A stretch of 64,000 bases of DNA from Tetrastigma voinierianum (Eukaryota; Streptophyta; Magnoliopsida; Vitales; Vitaceae). How positions within the stretch are numbered: position 1 is the stretch's first letter; each line of letters begins with the position of its first letter. Of the stretch, positions 1 to 11,429 are shown piece by piece. The notes below the pieces were generated by a model. It did no database searches. It was not told the DNA's origin and was given only the letters and a program-made list of their open reading frames with translations. Made by a program: the position numbers and the translations under genes. The stretch lies in assembly GCA_016808115.1 (NCBI GenBank), contig JAEQBH010000038.1, positions 1 through 64,000 on the forward strand. Direction: 5' to 3'.

Positions 1-645
1 GACAAAATGGTAATTTATCAAAACATGGTCGCTTGGAATCAAAAATACCAAAAAACACATGTGCAGCCATTTTCGCTATGCAGAAATTTAGCTAGCATAG
101 CTTAAAAATACGATAAAGTTAGCGAAAATTTCGCCATATGCTAGCTTAAATTACATGAGATAGCGAAACCAAAATTTCAATATGAATTTACTATTTTGCT
201 AGGCTAGAGAAATTTCGCTTAGCTTAGCGAAAAATTTCACATAGCAAAATTTCAGATTGCGAATTACTATGATTGCGAAATTTTCGCAATCCCTGCGAAA
301 TTTTCGCAATGCATAGTGAAATTCCCGGGTTTCTCCGCTTTGCTTGTTTTGCCACCCGCATCATCCTCTCAACACTCGCTTTCAATTCTTCAATTCATTT
401 TGACATTTCATCGCTCCGCTTCTGGTGAAATCACTAAGGATTCTCACATTCAAGACCAATAAGAAGCCGCTTGCCGACCGGTTCCCAAGACCCGCAAAAC
501 TATCCAAAACAATCTGAAAAACAACCAAGAGGCACTAAGTGGACATGCACATGACAATTGGCTTAATTCATATGATTAGTGCGCAAAAAGCACTCAAAAC
601 CTATCTTGAATAGGGCTCAAAATAGCACTTTTTGGGCACTAATCA
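1..645 (-). mobile_element. Partial Athila-type LTR (U3 end), minus strand
   Basis: Read on the minus strand, the segment begins at 645 with TGATTAGTGCCCAAAAAGTG, the same LTR start seen at 12849, 44226 and 46488. It then runs into a field of GCGAAATTTCGC-like palindromes, as in those LTRs. No polypurine tract or TTGCTA/TAGCAA hairpin lies beyond 645. The right edge is therefore the outer 5' border of a minus-strand element or solo LTR whose remainder lies left of the window. No target duplication can be tested. Confidence 0.8.
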
Positions 646-1575
646 CATACCCATTTACCAAACCAATAATGAGGAATGCATTTGTTTGGCATGCAAAATC
701 CTTGGGCTTATGTAAGATATGATTAATATGTACATGTTGGCAGACCACTTGTATTTTTGCTTGCAACAAATGACAAGCATTTCACATGGTTCGCTTGTTT
801 TAGAGATTTTGTCACGTGAATATGTTGGAAATGTATTCAACACAGTTCAATGAAGTATGTTGATAAACTTGATTGACTCTCTCACATGAGTAATTTCCTC
901 TAGAGCTATAGAACGAGTAGAGATGAGACCAAGATTGAGATGACTAAGGCACTGTGGGAGCGACTTTGGTCACATTTTCACTTACAAGGTCTCCTTGACG
1001 AGAATGGAGATGAGATTTTGTATATGAATTGATATGAATGTCTTCCCCACCATTCGTATGTCTATGTAGAGGAAGGTGAGTATGAAACTTGTTGTTTAAC
1101 TTTATTGAATGTGTAGACAAAAGTTTCAGGTTTAGAGTTACCAGAAGTTAAAAGACTAAGACTCATATGGTGCTATTTATTTTATAATAAAGATCAAGAC
1201 ATACACTTTTTTTATTTTTGGCAAGAGAAGAGTTGCACTGCCATAACATGCATTTCATATTACATGTGTTAGACAACCAATTGGGAAGTGAGAGAATGGA
1301 TCCTTGCTTCTTCGCTATGTGAGTCCCAAAAATCATAGATATGGATTCTTGAGGGATTGAATAATACTTATCATGTGTATCAAGAAAGATACTTGGGGTA
1401 AATAAGCACTTCTTTTCCTTTTAAGGTTGATGTCTCCTATATGACCTATGTAAGGTTTGTATTGGAGCTCCCACCATCATTGTGCTCGTGTCGCATACCC
1501 ACTTTACTTGTATGGAATCATTCCTCCGCTTGAATTATTAAGATGATGTTTGTGATGAGTCTAAACCATAAAAGG

Positions 1576-1610
1576 TTCTCAGATTCCTATAAATGCAGGA
1601 ACCTGAGACA
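1576..1610. repeat. Imperfect hairpin
   Basis: Arms of 13 bases (1576-1588 and 1598-1610) pair at 11 positions around a 9-base AT-rich loop. No terminal repeats or target duplications are evident, so I do not call it a transposon. Confidence 0.4.
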
Positions 1611-2102
1611 CTCTATGTATTAAAAAAACAAAAGTTTTTTTCCTTTTTATTGTTTAAATTACATATCTCTAATTCACATTATGAAGAATATTCAAACCCA
1701 AGAAGGGTGTTCATATTGTGATTCCAAATTACATATTCTAGTAATCTGGTTTTTTCCTAAAGCATTGAAGACACAGGATCTAGCTCAACAAGTACCCACT
1801 TTTGTGTAAGTATTCATGTTTGCTTGCATACCAAAATGGCATTCTTTGTGTTTTCAATAGTGTTTGTTTGTGCACTCAACAATGTTTTTTTGTATAACAT
1901 GTTTCTTAAATAAAAAATATTTATTTTTAGAATTTTAAAATAAGAGTGGTTGGCAAGATGTTTAAAAAAGATAGTTAAAAAAAACATGTTTTAATAATCG
2001 CCTTATTTTCACGACAACTCCTTAACTTTACTTTGTACAAATTTTATTATATTAATATGAAACCAAATTGAAGTTAATCATTATCCAAGAATAAATAGAT
2101 TT

Positions 2103-2107
2103 ATAAT
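2103..2107. repeat. Target site duplication of element H, left copy
   Basis: ATAAT lies directly before the LTR start TGATGGGGG and is repeated exactly at 25020-25024 after the 3' LTR end. Five bases is the normal gypsy integration footprint. Confidence 0.85.
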
Positions 2108-2825
2108 TGATGGGGGTATAGAATTGGACTAAGTATCCCACTCACACCTCGATAGAGCAAATCTGGGCCGTGTGGCTCCGCTCAGGTCCTTCCATAGTGT
2201 ACTCCAAACAAAGGTCCCGCCATTCGGCCCAAACATGGATTTGGAAAATAGGGAGGCCCATCTCAAACCCAAACAACCCAAATCCTTCCTAACAATGTAA
2301 GATAGAATATTCTAAAAAGATAACCTATTCGCCCAATCAAGCCCTATTATAGCGGAAGAAAAGCAATAGAAGATCATAGATGGGAATCCCCTCACAAAAA
2401 GAAGGAGGATTATCCCAAATAAACTCCCTTGACTAATTCGTTGCTAAATCTAAGGCTAACTATATGAGGAAACGTATCCTCTAATGGGAAGGACTCCTGG
2501 TCATCGTCCAACCGGATGAATATCCACTATAAAAAAACAAGGCCACTCCACCAACCGAGCCAAGCCAATACTAAGCATCTCTAAACATTCATTCTTTTCT
2601 CCTCAAGGACGACCCGACTACAGACGGATGGCCACCTCCCGCAAGCCCTCGCGACCCCTTTTTCCGGTTCGCAAAGGTCCTTTGATCAGATTCCCTGGAT
2701 CAACATTACAACAACCTTTTCCATAGCTTTGACGATCCGACATCCTCTCTAGTCCACCACGATGGGCCTGTCCAAATCTAACGACTTCACGCTCCAAATT
2801 CTGGGCCCGGCTTGAAAAGTGACCA
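2108..2825 (+). repeat. 5' LTR of element H
   Basis: It is homologous along its length to 24306-25019, with scattered substitutions and short indels. It begins TG and ends CA just before the primer binding site. A TATA box lies at 2528. The 3' border is set by comparison with the downstream copy and could be off by a few bases. Confidence 0.88.
2528..2535 (+). promoter_or_regulatory. TATA box of H 5' LTR
   Basis: TATAAAAA occurs about 420 bp into the LTR and is kept in the 3' LTR at 24723-24730, so it is the likely U3/R promoter element. Confidence 0.6.
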
Positions 2826-2828
2826 CGC

Positions 2829-2850
2829 TTGGCGCCGCGCTCTGTGGGAA
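2829..2850 (+). promoter_or_regulatory. Primer binding site of element H
   Basis: TTGGCGCCGCGCTCTGTGGG starts four bases after the LTR end. It resembles the usual Tat primer site (TGGCGCCGTCTGTGGGAA-like, complementary to a tRNA 3' end) with a short insertion. This fixes the plus-strand orientation of H. Confidence 0.75.
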
Positions 2851-2970
2851 CGACAGCTCAGACAAATATAATCGATTTCTCGCCATCGATGGTATCGACT
2901 AGAACACGAGCAGGAGCAACGCTAATCCCACAAGGATGCCGCACCACCGAGATGCGCATACAGCCAGGCA

Positions 2971-4530
2971 ATGGAAGCGATCCAGGCCAATACAAATGAA
3001 GTGGAAGCACTCCGCCTCGTCAACCAGCGCTTGATAAAGGAGATAGAACAACTCACCAGACAAATACAACACCCCCGAGAAGAGCGTCAGACTCAGGAAG
3101 GTCGCAATATCCCTCCGCACGAGGGACAACACGGCGGTGGTATTCCCCGAAATACCGAAGCAGAGGCGGAATCTAGTCAAGCCAGGGGGCACAGCTCACA
3201 ACTAGCCCCCCGTAGTGGGAAGAGAAACTAAGCAATACACGCAGGACGCGAGAACGTAGGAACCACTCCCATCCCCATCGACCACAAGAGAGCGTGATAC
3301 ATGGGAGCAAAGATCTGCGACCAACAAGAGCTCAAATTCGTAAAGGAGGTAGTTAAAGGGCGCACCCCAGACACTATGGATACCCTGGTGCAACAAACAG
3401 AATCACCTTTCACTCCTGAGGTGCTAAACTACCCGCTCCCGGCCAAATTCAGGATGCCTCAAGTAGAAGGTCGACGGCGCCGGGTGATCCAAAGCAGGAC
3501 CATCCCAAGCACCATAAGAATCGATGGAGTTGCATGGGTATCCGCACTCGTCCGTGCATGCCCGCCACCACCTGGGTATGCCCTGGCCATGGCCTGTTCA
3601 ATCGAATCCCTTCAACGATTTCTTCATTCAGAGAGTTATCAATCGCGTTCGTCTCCCACTTCGTCGGGGCTAGGACATACAGGAAGCCGAGCTACCATCT
3701 GTTAACCATCAAACAAGGAACACAGGAAAATTTGAAGTCATACGTGCAACGGTTTAATGCCGAGTCCCTGAAGATAGATATACTAGACGAGGCTCCACGC
3801 CACGCCTTCACCGCGGGCTTGGGGTCAGCCAAAGACTCCGATGTTCTCTATCTCAAAGAACCCTCAGGCTAACATGGCCGAAGTTCTCGCCAAAGCCGAA
3901 AAATACATAAACGGAGAGGAGGCCCTCATGTCAAAGAAGGAGAGCTCTTCCGCTAGCAAGGACAAAAAGACGACAGAGAAGCGACGGGGACGGAGCCCCA
4001 AGAGGCAAGGCGACTAGAGGAAATCTCCGGCGTATGTGAGCGATCCCCTAAAAGACGAGGAATCTTAGGGATCGGGCCTGGCCCGCCATTGTACCGGAAG
4101 ACGACGACGCTATTCGCCACGTCACCCCTTAACAAAATTTGACGCAAGTTCTACATGAAGTACGGAACGAACAGTTCCTAAGATGGCCAGCGCAGATGAA
4201 GTCAAATCCCGCTACCGTAGATAATTACTGGGCAATCGCGAAGTTCCACAGAGACTATGATATCGCACGGATAATCGCAGAGATACGCTTAAGAAGAGAG
4301 ATAGAGTAATTGACATAAATACGGGTATCTACGATGTTTTATATCTCCGAGGAATCAAACTCAAGGCCGCACTCCAACTGCAACTGTGCCCCTGGGCCAC
4401 CCACCACCAATTCGCCGACGACGACCCAGCATCAGCAACCCCTGGGGGAAATCCACGTGATCTCAGGAGGATTTGCTGGAGGAGGAGAATCTAGTTCGGC
4501 TCGGAAGGCCCACTTACGCCAAAGATAAGA
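2971..4530 (+). pseudogene. gag: Tat-lineage gag, frameshifted (element H)
   Basis: The likely start at 2971 opens an 86-residue segment rich in Glu and Gln (MEAIQANTNEVEALRL), like the coiled N-terminus of Tat Gag. Later pieces in other frames are recognisable: an ESPFTPEVLNYPLPAKF block near 3400 that precedes the capsid in this lineage, LKSYVQRFNAESLKID near 3735, MAEVLAKAEKYINGEEAL near 3870, and a GEIHVISGGFAGG linker near 4448 that normally joins gag to protease. Gag would form the virus-like particle. At least four frame changes and internal stops make this a pseudogene. Its position directly after the primer binding site fits. Confidence 0.8.
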
Positions 4531-4561
4531 TCGGCACGGGGAGGTACGGGCCAGATTCTAA

Positions 4562-4860
4562 ATGCCGCGAGTCGACACACATTACATTCGACTCGATTTG
4601 GAAGGATGTCAGCACCCCCATGACGACCCACTAGTGATCCGCGCAATCCTGGCAAATACAACGGTCCATCGGGTCCTAGTAGACAACGGGAGCTCGGCCG
4701 ACATCATCTTTGCATCGGCCTTCCACAAAATGGGGATTGGAAGAGGAAAGCTAGAACCTGTCAACACTCATCTCCGCGGGTTTTCAGGAGAAAAGGTGTT
4801 TCCATTGGGATCGATCCAACTGGTGCTAACCTTGGGAGCCCTGCTAAAGCAACGACGACA
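4562..4860 (+). pseudogene. Tat-lineage aspartic protease (element H)
   Basis: The frame contains RVLVDNGSSADIIFASAF around 4670-4725. The catalytic Asp sits in the D-N-G-S-S pocket typical of Tat protease (usually D-G-G-S-S). Flap-region residues GFSGEKVFPLGSIQL follow near 4780. The frame is lost near 4860. In an active element this enzyme cleaves the Gag-Pol polyprotein. It sits between the gag linker and RT, as expected. Confidence 0.8.
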
Positions 4861-5159
4861 AAGAAGGTTTCATAGTGGACGCCTGCCGCCCTATAACATG
4901 TTACGTCGGGCGTGCCCTCTCTCAACGCGATAAGAGCCATCCCCTCAGCATACCACCTGGTAATCAAATTCCCGACAGTAAACGGCGTTGGGACGCTTCG
5001 AGGAGATCAGCGAGTGGCACGAGAATGCTACACCGCCTGCGAAACAAAAACGGTCGACAATGTGAGCATGGGTGAGCTTCTGATATGCATGATGAAGTGT
5101 TCACTCTACCAACCCTCGTGGCGAGCTTAACCAATAACACCGGATGATTCCACCTGCAG

Positions 5160-6150
5160 CATCTTGCCTATCGGCTCCAATTAGCATAAGGCCCAAAGGC
5201 CTCCTCACACGCTCTAAGATAGAACAGGACATCTTCGCACAGGGAAACAGTCGACATGAGTGGCATCGACCCTCAGCTATCACCCATAAACTAAAACACC
5301 AACCATCTTTCAAGCCGATTAAGCAAAAATTCAGGTTTCGCACTGCAGAGACAAAAGGCCATCAACGAAGAGGCCTGGAAGCCCTCCTGCCAGGGGCAAT
5401 CAGAGGTAGAATACCCAAGAGTGGTTGGCCAATGTTGCCTTATCAAGAAAGCAAATGGCAATCAAGTACCAGACGATTTCACGATATAAAACAAAGCATG
5501 CCCAAAGGACACCTTCCCCAACCCAAATGGTCGACCTTATCAGAGACGCCACAGCTGAGCCAAGGAGCTCCCAGCCATGGATGCGTTCTCCGATTATAAC
5601 CAGATAAGCATGGACCCCAGTGACCAGGAGAAGACGTCATTCGTCACTGCACAGGGGACCTACTGTTATCGGGTAATGCCATTCGGGCTCAAAAATGCAG
5701 GGGCCACCTACCAAAGGTTAGTGAACCGGATGTTTCAGAAACAGATAGGTACAACGATGGAAGTATATGTAGACGACATGCTGCTAGTAAAGTCGCCTAC
5801 TACGAGATCCACATCGCCTCACCTCTCCGAGACATTCGCATCCTAAGGGATTATACCATGAAGCCGAACCGTGAAATGAGCCTCTCGGCGTGTCACGGAA
5901 AACTTCCGGCTTCATAGTCAACCGCAGGGGAATTGAAGCAAATCCGGATAAAATAAAAGCATTGCTTGACATGCCGTCGCCATCGGGGATAAAGGAAGTA
6001 CAACGATTAACAGGGAGGATCGCAGCTCTAAGTCGATTCGTGTCCAGGGCAAGTGACAAATGCCAACCTTTCTTCCAAGTTTTGAAGAAAGCCTTTCAAT
6101 GGGACGAGAAATGCGAAGAAGCCGCGAGCCTTGAAACATATCACTGAGCT
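5160..6150 (+). pseudogene. Tat-lineage reverse transcriptase (element H)
   Basis: RT fingers and palm are spread over several frames. A WLANV.L.KKANG-like strip and DLIRDATAE sit near 5420-5560, MDAFSDYNQISMDPSDQEKT starts at 5577, and MPFGLKNAGATYQRL follows near 5680. The catalytic YVDD box is intact at 5766-5777. The thumb and connection piece (GFIVNRRGIEANPDKIKALL, then LTGRIAALSRFVSR) occupies 5905-6050. The catalytic core is the best-preserved part of H, but frame changes near 5570, 5820 and 5890 break it. The enzyme would copy element RNA into DNA in the particle. Confidence 0.88.
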
Positions 6151-6159
6151 CGCCAATTC

Positions 6160-6958
6160 ATCTTAGTGAGCCCGATAGAAGCCGAGAACTCCTCACATTA
6201 TATCCGGCAAAGATCAGATTTTTCAACTGAAGGCGGTGCTCGTCAGTGGACAAGAGCGGGTACAAAGACCCTGGCCTACTACTCGCAAATGAGCCCCGAG
6301 GGGAGCTGGAGGAGTATCCGAAATGGAAAAATTAATACTAAATTCTCCGCGATCGCAGCCTAAATCCTCGCCCTTATTTCCGTGCTCACACCATAGAGGT
6401 CCCGACCGAATACCCCCATGTGAAGGTGTTACATAAACGAGGTCTCGGAGATTGATGAAATGGGCCAAGGTTTGAGCGACCCGACATCCAAAGTGACAAG
6501 CCAAAACTACCATAAGCGACGTGATCCTAGCCGATTTCATCAATGAATTCGCCCCAAGAGGAGCTTGTCGAGCCCACCCAATCAAGGGACTACCTCCCCA
6601 TATGGAAGCTCTCTGAGGATGGAGCCTCAAATGCGCAAGGAAGCTGAGCGGGCGACCTTTGACCTCACCAGAAGGAATAGACATTGAATACGCACTCAGG
6701 TTTGGTTTCCATGCTTCCAACAACGAGGCCGAGTATGAGGCCGTCATAGCAGGCCTCAACCTCGCCCATTCATTAGAGGTCGATCAGCTAGAGGTCCACA
6801 ATAACTCCCAACTAGTGGTCAGGCAGATCGAAGATACATACGAGGCCAAAAGTGAGACGAATGCCCTATATCTCCAAAAGTCCCGCGGATTTGATCGAAA
6901 AGTTCGTGTTGGTTCAGCCGGGCACGCCCCCGTAACATAGAATTCCCGAGCGGACGCC
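6160..6958 (+). pseudogene. RNase H region, including archaeal-like second RNase H (element H)
   Basis: The first half (6166-6360) carries decayed RNase H and connection residues. The second half reads ADFINEFAP near 6530, then IEYALRFGFHASNNEAEYEA from about 6685 and LEVHNNSQLVVRQIEDTYEA from about 6790. The NNEAEYEA and NSQLVV.QI strips are hallmarks of the additional archaeal-type RNase H found in Tat elements. The Asp usually preceding SQL is Asn here (HNNSQL), so a catalytic residue appears lost. Frame breaks are common. Confidence 0.8.
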
Positions 6959-8348
6959 TTGGCGAAACTAGCCACGGCCTTGCAGGAAGATATCGGTGGG
7001 TCAACGCACGTCGAATACCTGGCGGAACCCTCTATTAACCTTTACAGCATGATGATCGCCCCAGTAGGATCCATGTCGAGCTGGATGGACCCTATTGGGG
7101 ATTATATTAATGACGGAACCTTACCAGACGACCCGAAAGAGGCGGCTAAGATAAGAGTAAGGTCTTCCAGGTTTACCAATCACAAAGGTAGCCTTTACAA
7201 GCGAGGATTCTTCACACCTTTCCTAAAATGCATAGCGGGAGAAGACACTGAGTATGTGCTAAGGGAAGTACACGAAGGCATATGCGGAAATCATATCGGA
7301 GCTCGAACGTTAGCAGGAAAAAATTTGAGGCAGGGATACTATTGGCCCACAATGCTCAAAGATGCAACCAGCCTAGTCAAAAGATGCAAAATCTGCCAGG
7401 AACATGCTAAAATATCACGCCTCCCAGCAGAGCCTCTGACATCAATCACCAGCCCCTGGCCCTTCCAGTAGTGGGGGTTGGACATATTGGGGCCCTTGCC
7501 CATTGGCAAAGGCCAATGTAAATTTATAATCGCTGCGGTAGATTATTTATTTCACCAAGTGGGCCGAGGTCATTCCTTAGCCACAATCACATGCTAAGGT
7601 ACGTGAATCTCGTATGGCGAGCGATCATATGCAGATTTGGTGTCCCGAGCTGGGTCCGTATAACGGAAAACGCTTGATAACGCAAAATTCAGGACTTTTG
7701 TGCCGAGCTCGGGATTAAAAATTACTATTCGTCACCAGCACACCCGCAATCAAATGGACAAGCGGAAGTCACCATCAGAACCCTCAAAGCCGCCTTGAAA
7801 ACCAAGCTGGAAGATCTGAAGGGGAGTTGGGTCGAGTACCTCCCTGAAGTACTATGGGCCTATAGGATAACTCAGAAGTCAGCAACCCGGGAGACTCCAT
7901 TTGCCCTAGCTTTTTTAAGTACAGGCAAGAGCCCCCGCTAGCGTTGGGAGGTCTCCCGTGAGTCGAAAGCAATTTTCGTGGAGGAACAAACGATGAAGCC
8001 CTGCGTCTGAACTTAGAGCTCCTGGACGAAAAGCGTGAGCAGGTTCAACAGCGTACAGAGGAATACCAAAGGAAGACCGCTAGGTATTACAATAAGAGAG
8101 TTAAGCCCAGGAGTTACGTGCCGGGGGATTTGGTCCTGAAAAAGCTACTGCCCGCAAGGAAAAATCCAGCGCATGGGAAGCTAGGCCCTAATTGGGAGGG
8201 CCCTTATGTTATATCTCGGTCAGCGACTGGCAATTATGAGCTCCAAAACAAGAGGAGGGAAAAATCTTACAAAGATACATGGAATGCGGAGCACTTAAGC
8301 GCTTTATCAAGAGGGCATCGGGTCGCAATGAGGCCTTATGATTCCTAG
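6959..8348 (+). pseudogene. Tat-lineage integrase (element H)
   Basis: The 6959-7471 frame holds the zinc-binding module: VHEGICGNHIG near 7268 and CKICQ near 7385, an H-x-H and C-x2-C pattern. The catalytic core starts with WGLDILGPLPIGKG near 7477 (first Asp). The second Asp region reads VRITENA near 7650 and has lost the expected Asp. HPQSNGQAEV near 7742 keeps the Glu. The C-terminus at 8118-8348 contains GKLGPNWEGPYVISRS, the usual end of pol. Stops and frameshifts between 7470 and 8110 break the core. It would insert element cDNA. Confidence 0.85.
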
Positions 8349-9221
8349 GTGACAAGGGACGAGCACCGGTCGTTTATCTCGCATGTCTTAAAATGGGCCG
8401 CATGTAAAAAGAATATACACAATGGAAAATTCATAGAACAAAGTACATCTTTATTTTCCAAGTCACGTTGGTTACAATCAATGGCGTCCCGATTACATCA
8501 TGTTTTATGCAAGCATACACCCTCTAATGCACACAATACAAGCAATACCTTAAAAAAAAAAAAAAAAAAAAGAGAAAGGAAGAGTGACAAAGGAGAAAGA
8601 CATAATGAAAAGAAGTCAAGAAGGAGGAGAGGAGGAGAAAAAGATGGGGACAGAGGAGAGAGAAAGAAGAAGAAGCAGATGAGAAAGCTGTAGAGATAGA
8701 AAGAAGAAAAGAAAAGAAAAGAGGAGAGGTATAGCAGAGAGAGAGGAAGGAAGAAAAGAGGACGAGGAGCGAGGTGCAAGGGATGCACCATCTCCCCACC
8801 CTTAGGACCCATTCCCTAGCCAAGAGCTAGGGAATAACATAACACCCATAAAGGGGATACTAGGGAAAAACACAACTCCCACACGGAGAAATTCGTAAAA
8901 GCCGGCCCGCAGGCGTCAGGAACCCCAACGAAGGCAAACAACATCAAGCATCCATCTTCTACAAACTTCATCCGCCCGCATGGAAAGTGCAAAATCTTCA
9001 AGAGTAAGGCACAGGCAAATGTAACCCATTTATAGAGAAAGCACTAAAGCACACAAACTGCTCCAAATTCCCCCATCAACCAAAGATTAAAAGCGGTTCG
9101 TGACTTTTTCAATAATTGAAGGACACACGAAACGGGCTCCCCATAAAGCGCCATACGGCCTCCCCACAAGGATACTCACCAAACCCGCACTCTCAGCCAC
9201 GCCATGAGCCCAGCTGTTTCA
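8349..9221 (+). other. Start of H 3' region; purine-rich tract
   Basis: Pol ends at 8348. From 8552 a run of A leads into about 230 bases that are nearly all A and G on the plus strand. Long lysine/arginine- or serine/leucine-rich reading frames here are composition artefacts. From 8790 to 9221 I see no domain. Long non-coding 3' regions are normal in Tat elements. Confidence 0.6.
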
Positions 9222-10965
9222 CTTTCTGACGAGCCTCTTCAACACAAAGCAGCACGAGCCCTACTATTTATCAGATCTATCTTTCACCGTACTTCAAAAC
9301 GTACGGGCTCCTTCCTACAAATTCATTGACGTAGCTCTCCTTCAACACAGCACGAGCTCCTACTGATATCCGACGAGCCCTCACCGTGACTTCAAACGTA
9401 CCTGCTCCTCCCTACATATCCTTATCAACGAGCCTCCCTTCAACACAGGCAGACGAGCTCCTACTATTTATCAGTACGAGCCCTTCACTGTATTTCAAAC
9501 GTACTCCGCTCCTCCTGGGGTCTCATTGACGAGCTCTCCCTTCCAACACAAAGTGCACGAGCCTTACTATTTATCAGGATGAGCCCTTTCACGCACTTCC
9601 AAACGTATTTCCGGCTCCTCCCTACAAATCTCATTGACGTAGCCTCCCTTCAACACAGCACGAGCCTCATTATGATCCTGACGAGCCCTTCACTCGCACT
9701 TCAAACACGGGCCCCTCCCTACATATCTCATTGATGAAGCTCTCCTTCAATACGTGCAGACGAGCTCTACTATTTATCGCACGAGCCTCTAATCGTATTT
9801 CAAACTGCACGGGCTCCTCCCTACAAATCTCATTGACGAGCTCTCCTTCAACACAAAGTGCACGAGCTCCTAGCCATTTATCGTGACGGTACCCTTCATC
9901 AGACTTCAACACGGGCCTCCCTACAAATCTCATTGACGAGCTCTCCCTTTAACACAGGCAGACGAGCTCCTACTATTTAATGTCGTGACGCAGCCCTTCA
10001 CTGCATTTCCAAACACCTGCCTCCCTACAAATCTCATTGACGAAGCCTCCTTCAACACAGTGACGAAAGCTCCATTATTTATCGTGACGAGCCCTTCACT
10101 GTACTACAAACAGCCGGGCTCCTCCCTACAAATCTCATTGACGAGCTCTACCTTCAACACAGGCAGACGAGCTCCTACTATTTATCAGTACGAGCCCTTC
10201 ATCAGATTTCAAATGTATCGGCTCCTCCCCAAATTCATTAACGAGCTCTCCTTCAACACAAAAAGTGCACGAAGCTCCTACTATTTATCAGACGAGCCTT
10301 CACCGTACTTCAAACGCACGGGCCTCCCTACAAATCTCATCGACGAGCCTTCAACACAAAGCACGAGCTCCTACTATTTATCAGACGCAAGGCCCTTTCC
10401 ACTGCAGATTTCAAACGTATCGGGCTCTCCCTACAGTCTCATCGACGAGCTCTCCCTTCAACACAAAGTGCACGAGCTCCATTATTTATCGTGGACGAGC
10501 CCACCGGTATTTCCCTCTCAAATCGCATCTGCCTCCCTACAAATCTCATTGACGAGCTCTTCCTTCAACACAGGCAGACGAGCTCCTATTATTTATCAGG
10601 ACGAGCCCTTCTCTGTATCTCAAACAGACGGGCTCCTCCCTACAAATCTCATTGACGAGCTCTCCCTTCAACATAGGCAGACGAGCTGCTACTATTTATC
10701 AGGACGAGCCCTCCATTGTACTTCAAACAGACGGGCTCTTCCCTACAAATCTCACTGACGAGCTCTCCTTCAACACAGGGAGACGAGCTCCTACTATCGA
10801 CGAGCCTCCACTCAGATTTCAAACAGACGGATCCTCCCTACAAATCCATCGACGAGCTCTCTTCAAGACAGCCGACGAGCCTCGCTATCTGTAAGGACGA
10901 GCCCCCACTGCATCTAAATGCATGTGCCCTCCTCACTATTCCTATTGACGAGCTCTGGAGACACT
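9222..10965 (+). repeat. Tandem array of ~102-bp unit in H 3' region
   Basis: The anchor CTCATTGACGAGCTC (with variants) recurs at 9323, 9423, 9523, 9631, 9728, 9830, 9930, 10034, 10135, 10235, 10337, 10439, 10546, 10649, 10752, about 10845 and about 10941. Spacings are 94 to 108, mostly 100-104, giving roughly 17 copies. Each unit also has TACTATTTATCAG and CTTCAACACA blocks. Long frames through the array on both strands are repeat artefacts. Published work on Tat elements describes variable 3' tandem repeats that can seed satellite DNA. Confidence 0.9.
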
Positions 10966-11429
10966 CTCCTCCCGACACGTATAATCAAGCTTTAATCAAC
11001 TACACACACTGGCAAACCCTAGCCTTGATACCCTCCAATAGGGCACGTGAACAAAAGGACAGGTCAATGCCCGCAAGCTAGACGACGAGGGCCACAGACC
11101 CAAACCAACAAAGCTCCATCTGCACCAATCGCATAGCCAGGAAACCACGCTGGCTGAAACAGAACGATCTACAAAGTTTAAGACGAGGCAGACGAAATTT
11201 CTATGATCCTCGATTCATATGGCGTAATTAAGAAAGAAGAGCAAAGATAATTCGGAAAAAACATAAAATTCCCAGGGAGCAAGTATCCATTAAAAGAGGG
11301 CTACCACGTAGTGTGTCTCCGGTCTAACAAAGAGAAGAAAAGTATAATAAAATTAGCTGAGACGAGCCTCGATCTCAAGTATCGTGACGAAGAAGAACGA
11401 GAAGTGGCCTCAAAGATGAGTACTAGTTC
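10966..11429 (+). other. H 3' region between tandem array and antisense ORF
   Basis: This is single-copy-looking sequence with no recognisable domain. It lies beyond the C-terminal end of the antisense ORF and may hold its 3' untranslated part. Confidence 0.4.

Larger units (their letters stand above)
646..2107. other. No gene recognised; AT-rich flank
   Basis: This stretch separates the partial LTR from the Tat element. All frames are short and interrupted, and I recognise no domain, RNA gene or LTR border. The only structure I see is a small imperfect hairpin at 1576-1610. Confidence 0.5.

Noticed and set aside
655..843. 62-codon minus-strand frame
   Set aside because: Short, no recognisable motif and no supporting context.
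1573..1612. MITE
   Set aside because: The hairpin is about 35 bp, imperfect, and lacks target duplications.
8550..8572. Poly-A run as the tail of a LINE or SINE
   Set aside because: It leads straight into A/G-rich DNA, has no flanking target duplication and no LINE or SINE body upstream; it sits right after pol of H.
8349..8823. Lys/Arg-rich frame on plus strand and Ser/Leu/Phe-rich frames on minus strand
   Set aside because: They are produced by the purine-rich tract; low complexity, no domain.
9985..10758. 257-codon open frame
   Set aside because: It lies wholly inside the ~102-bp tandem array and its residues repeat with the unit; it is a repeat artefact and overlapping frames are open too.
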